A stretch of DNA of 21,418 bases from a virus. Positions within the stretch are counted from its first letter, which is position 1. Each line of letters begins with the position of its first letter. Location: positions 1 to 21,418 of IMG/VR virus record IMGVR_UViG_3300033149_005798. One strand, given 5' to 3'. Shown piece by piece: positions 21,070 through 21,418 of the stretch. A program made the position numbers and the translations under genes. Below the pieces are notes generated by a model. It saw only the letters and a program-made list of their open reading frames with translations, was not told where the DNA came from and searched no databases.

Positions 21070-21418
21070 CTAATCCCTCGATATTAATACTTTATCTATA
21101 ACACCATATTTTTTAGCTTCAGATGCGGACATATAATAATCACGATCAATATCTTTTTTAAGCTGTTTTAAAGATATTCCTATGTTCTTAGCTAACTCTT
21201 TACATAAAAGCTCATTTAACTCTTCTGCCTCTTTAATACGCCGTTTCATATCCTCAATATGACCTTTAGTACCACTAGAAACTTGATGTAACATAATTCT
21301 TGAATTTTTTAACGCAAAACGTTTACCTTTTGTACCAGCACTTAAAAGAAAAGCTGCTGCGCTAGCAGCTTCTCCAATACAAACTGTAGATATATCTGGT
21401 TTGATATACCTCATTGTA
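21070..21418 (-). CDS. clpP: ClpP-type serine protease subunit (N-terminus outside window)
   Basis: This is 115 visible residues of a reading frame that continues off the window. The codon before ATG 21414 is ACA, and TMRYIKPD matches the middle of ClpP (T-M-x-Y-I-K-P), so that ATG is internal and roughly 75-90 N-terminal residues are missing. The catalytic triad is visible: Ser in CIGEAASAAAFLL (S18 of the visible frame, where ClpP usually has GMAASMGAF), His in MLHQVS (H43) and Asp in RDYYMSASEAKKYGVID (D92). ClpP forms a barrel that digests unfolded proteins with a Clp ATPase. Phages carry ClpP-like enzymes mostly as head proteases. Here the prohead protease is separate, so another target is likely. 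Confidence 0.9.
   Translation of the reverse strand, partial: TMRYIKPDISTVCIGEAASAAAFLLSAGTKGKRFALKNSRIMLHQVSSGTKGHIEDMKRRIKEAEELNELLCKELAKNIGISLKQLKKDIDRDYYMSASEAKKYGVIDKVLISRD

Noticed and set aside
1-21418. CRISPR array, tRNA or rRNA genes
   Set aside because: No regularly spaced repeats, cloverleaf sequences or rRNA-like blocks were seen by eye on either strand.

Overview
The window is part of a tailed-phage (or prophage) genome, cut at both ends. Every convincing gene lies on the minus strand, so the operon reads from position 21418 down to 1. The sequence is visibly AT-rich. Most genes are tightly packed, often overlap by 1-20 bases, and carry strong AGGAGG-type ribosome binding sites. 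That style, together with the type of TnpB fragments present, suggests a low-GC Firmicute host (Bacilli or Clostridia). This is an inference, and I cannot name the phage.

Region 1 (21418-15382, transcribed first) is an accessory and takeover block. It holds a ClpP-type protease subunit (cut by the window edge), a long coiled-coil protein, an actin-like ATPase, a cold-shock-domain protein and several unknowns. It also has a deoxynucleoside monophosphate kinase, an HD-domain phosphohydrolase, a zinc-ribbon protein, a NusG-type transcription elongation factor and a small AT-hook/NUMOD3 protein.

Region 2 (14995-3912) is the packaging and head-assembly module. Its order is small terminase, large terminase interrupted by two inteins, two-helix membrane protein, portal, prohead protease, a small structural protein, coiled-coil scaffold, a second small structural protein and the major capsid protein. 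The NusG-like gene sits just before it and could act as an antiterminator for it.

Region 3 (3830-1) begins with an insertion hot spot after the capsid gene. The spot holds an HNH homing endonuclease, a Vsr/EDxHD-type homing endonuclease and a small DUF1360-like membrane protein. The head genes then resume with a 156-residue protein and a truncated protein with a fibronectin-like domain, probably a head-completion or neck component.

The least expected feature is a family of three short intergenic elements (about 1080-1174, 8044-8255 and 15027-15270) derived from an IS605-type tnpB transposon. Each keeps the tnpB 3' end and the right-end hairpins that in active elements form the omega (guide) RNA scaffold. 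Each lies in the leader of the next head gene, in the direction of transcription. Two share the same internal tnpB deletion, so they descend from one deleted element that was copied. No tRNA, rRNA or CRISPR array was recognised.
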